A stretch of 6,668 nucleotides of DNA from an uncultured Fidelibacterota bacterium (lineage in GTDB: Bacteria; Marinisomatota; Marinisomatia; Marinisomatales; TCS55), in the NCBI GenBank assembly GCA_913046805.1, contig CAJWTA010000060.1, positions 1 through 6,668 on the forward strand. The letters are read 5' to 3'. Every line of letters starts with the position of its first letter. The first letter of the stretch is position 1. Shown here in pieces: positions 6,234 through 6,668 of this stretch. The position numbers were made by a program, and so were the translations under genes. The notes beneath the pieces are model-generated. The model saw only the letters and a list, made by a program, of their open reading frames with translations, made no database searches and was not told the origin of the DNA.

Positions 6234-6668
6234 TTAATTCAAGCTCCATGCTGATAATTCTTCAATGAAACTATAATTAGTTTGCTCAGAATGCAGGGGA
6301 GTTATGCTAACATATCCATCTTTTACTGCAACGCTGTCACTGTCTTTTGAGGGGTCAGGATCATGGTGGTCAGCAGTTAACCAATAACCACCAAGGCCTC
6401 TAGTGTTTCTGATTTTTTCAAAGTTATCCGAAAAATACATCGAACCCTGCCTTGTAATTTTAAAACCCTTTATTTTTTCCATAGAAAGATTGGGGACAGT
6501 CACATTAAGAAAGGTGCCACTTGGCAATCTATTATTAATGACAGTTTTAACAATTTTTTTTGATATTATTTTTGATGATGTAAAATCTGTATTTTTATCA
6601 GAGTCAAGGCTAATTGCAATGGAATCAACTCCTCTAAAATTCCCCTCTCTAGCAGCAGAAACAGTGCC
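6234..6668 (-). CDS. surE: 5'/3'-nucleotidase SurE, C-terminal part (5' end outside window)
   Basis: SurE is a metal-dependent phosphatase that removes phosphate from nucleoside 5'- and 3'-monophosphates and is linked to stationary-phase survival. The frame is open from the right edge to TAA at 6236-6234, giving 144 codons. The first visible residues, GTVSAAREGNFRGVDSIAISL, match the conserved SurE segment (Y)SGTV.AA.EG...G..SIA.SL. LPSGTFLNVTVPN follows, then GFKITRQGSMYFSD. The end, VKDGYVSITPLHSEQTNYS, is the usual SurE C-terminus. An internal TTG at 6527 (before PSGTFLNV) could be mistaken for a start, but it is an ordinary Leu inside the protein. The metal ligands (the N-terminal DD, the Ser and the Asn of the SGxNxGxN region) lie outside the window, so activity cannot be judged. 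It directly precedes guaA, probably in one transcript. Confidence 0.95.
   Translation of the reverse strand, partial: GTVSAAREGNFRGVDSIAISLDSDKNTDFTSSKIISKKIVKTVINNRLPSGTFLNVTVPNLSMEKIKGFKITRQGSMYFSDNFEKIRNTRGLGGYWLTADHHDPDPSKDSDSVAVKDGYVSITPLHSEQTNYSFIEELSAWSLN

Overview
The window is AT-rich, by eye about one third G+C, and comes from a Gram-negative bacterium. Clues are a secreted protein with a signal peptide ending in FSQ, a predicted lipoprotein, a TPR plus periplasmic-binding-protein fusion, weak or absent Shine-Dalgarno sites, and a small membrane protein resembling the DUF6090 type. Together these suggest the Bacteroidota / Marinimicrobia (SAR406) side of the FCB group, perhaps marine. 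This is an inference from style, not a proven assignment.

Layout. Positions 1-1092 (minus) hold most of a secreted TPR / type 1 periplasmic-binding protein, cut by the left edge. A 56-bp divergent spacer separates it from a plus-strand SnoaL-like lipoprotein (1149-1712). That gene converges on a minus-strand cluster, and the two facing stop codons overlap. Read in its own direction, right to left, the cluster is: surE (5' end missing), guaA, a 79-bp spacer with a candidate promoter, glmS, an unlisted 51-codon membrane ORF, a 68-codon ORF, and a 237-codon single-pass membrane protein.

How they fit. SurE dephosphorylates nucleoside monophosphates and GuaA makes GMP, so the right side is purine-nucleotide housekeeping, with the two genes 4 nt apart. 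GlmS commits fructose-6-phosphate to the amino-sugar pathway for peptidoglycan and LPS. GuaA and GlmS are both glutamine amidotransferases, from different classes (Cys-His-Glu triad versus N-terminal Cys). The small genes after glmS are tightly packed and probably ride on its transcript; their functions are unknown.

Most of the window is ordinary. The part worth a second look is the glmS tail at 2430-2770. It holds a hidden single-TM ORF with a TTG start and a good ribosome-binding site inside the glmS stop region. That ORF overlaps the 68-codon ORF in another frame. A 10-bp inverted repeat there would cover the second ORF's ribosome-binding site. I found no mobile element, CRISPR array, tRNA or rRNA, and no gene-free stretch longer than about 80 bases.
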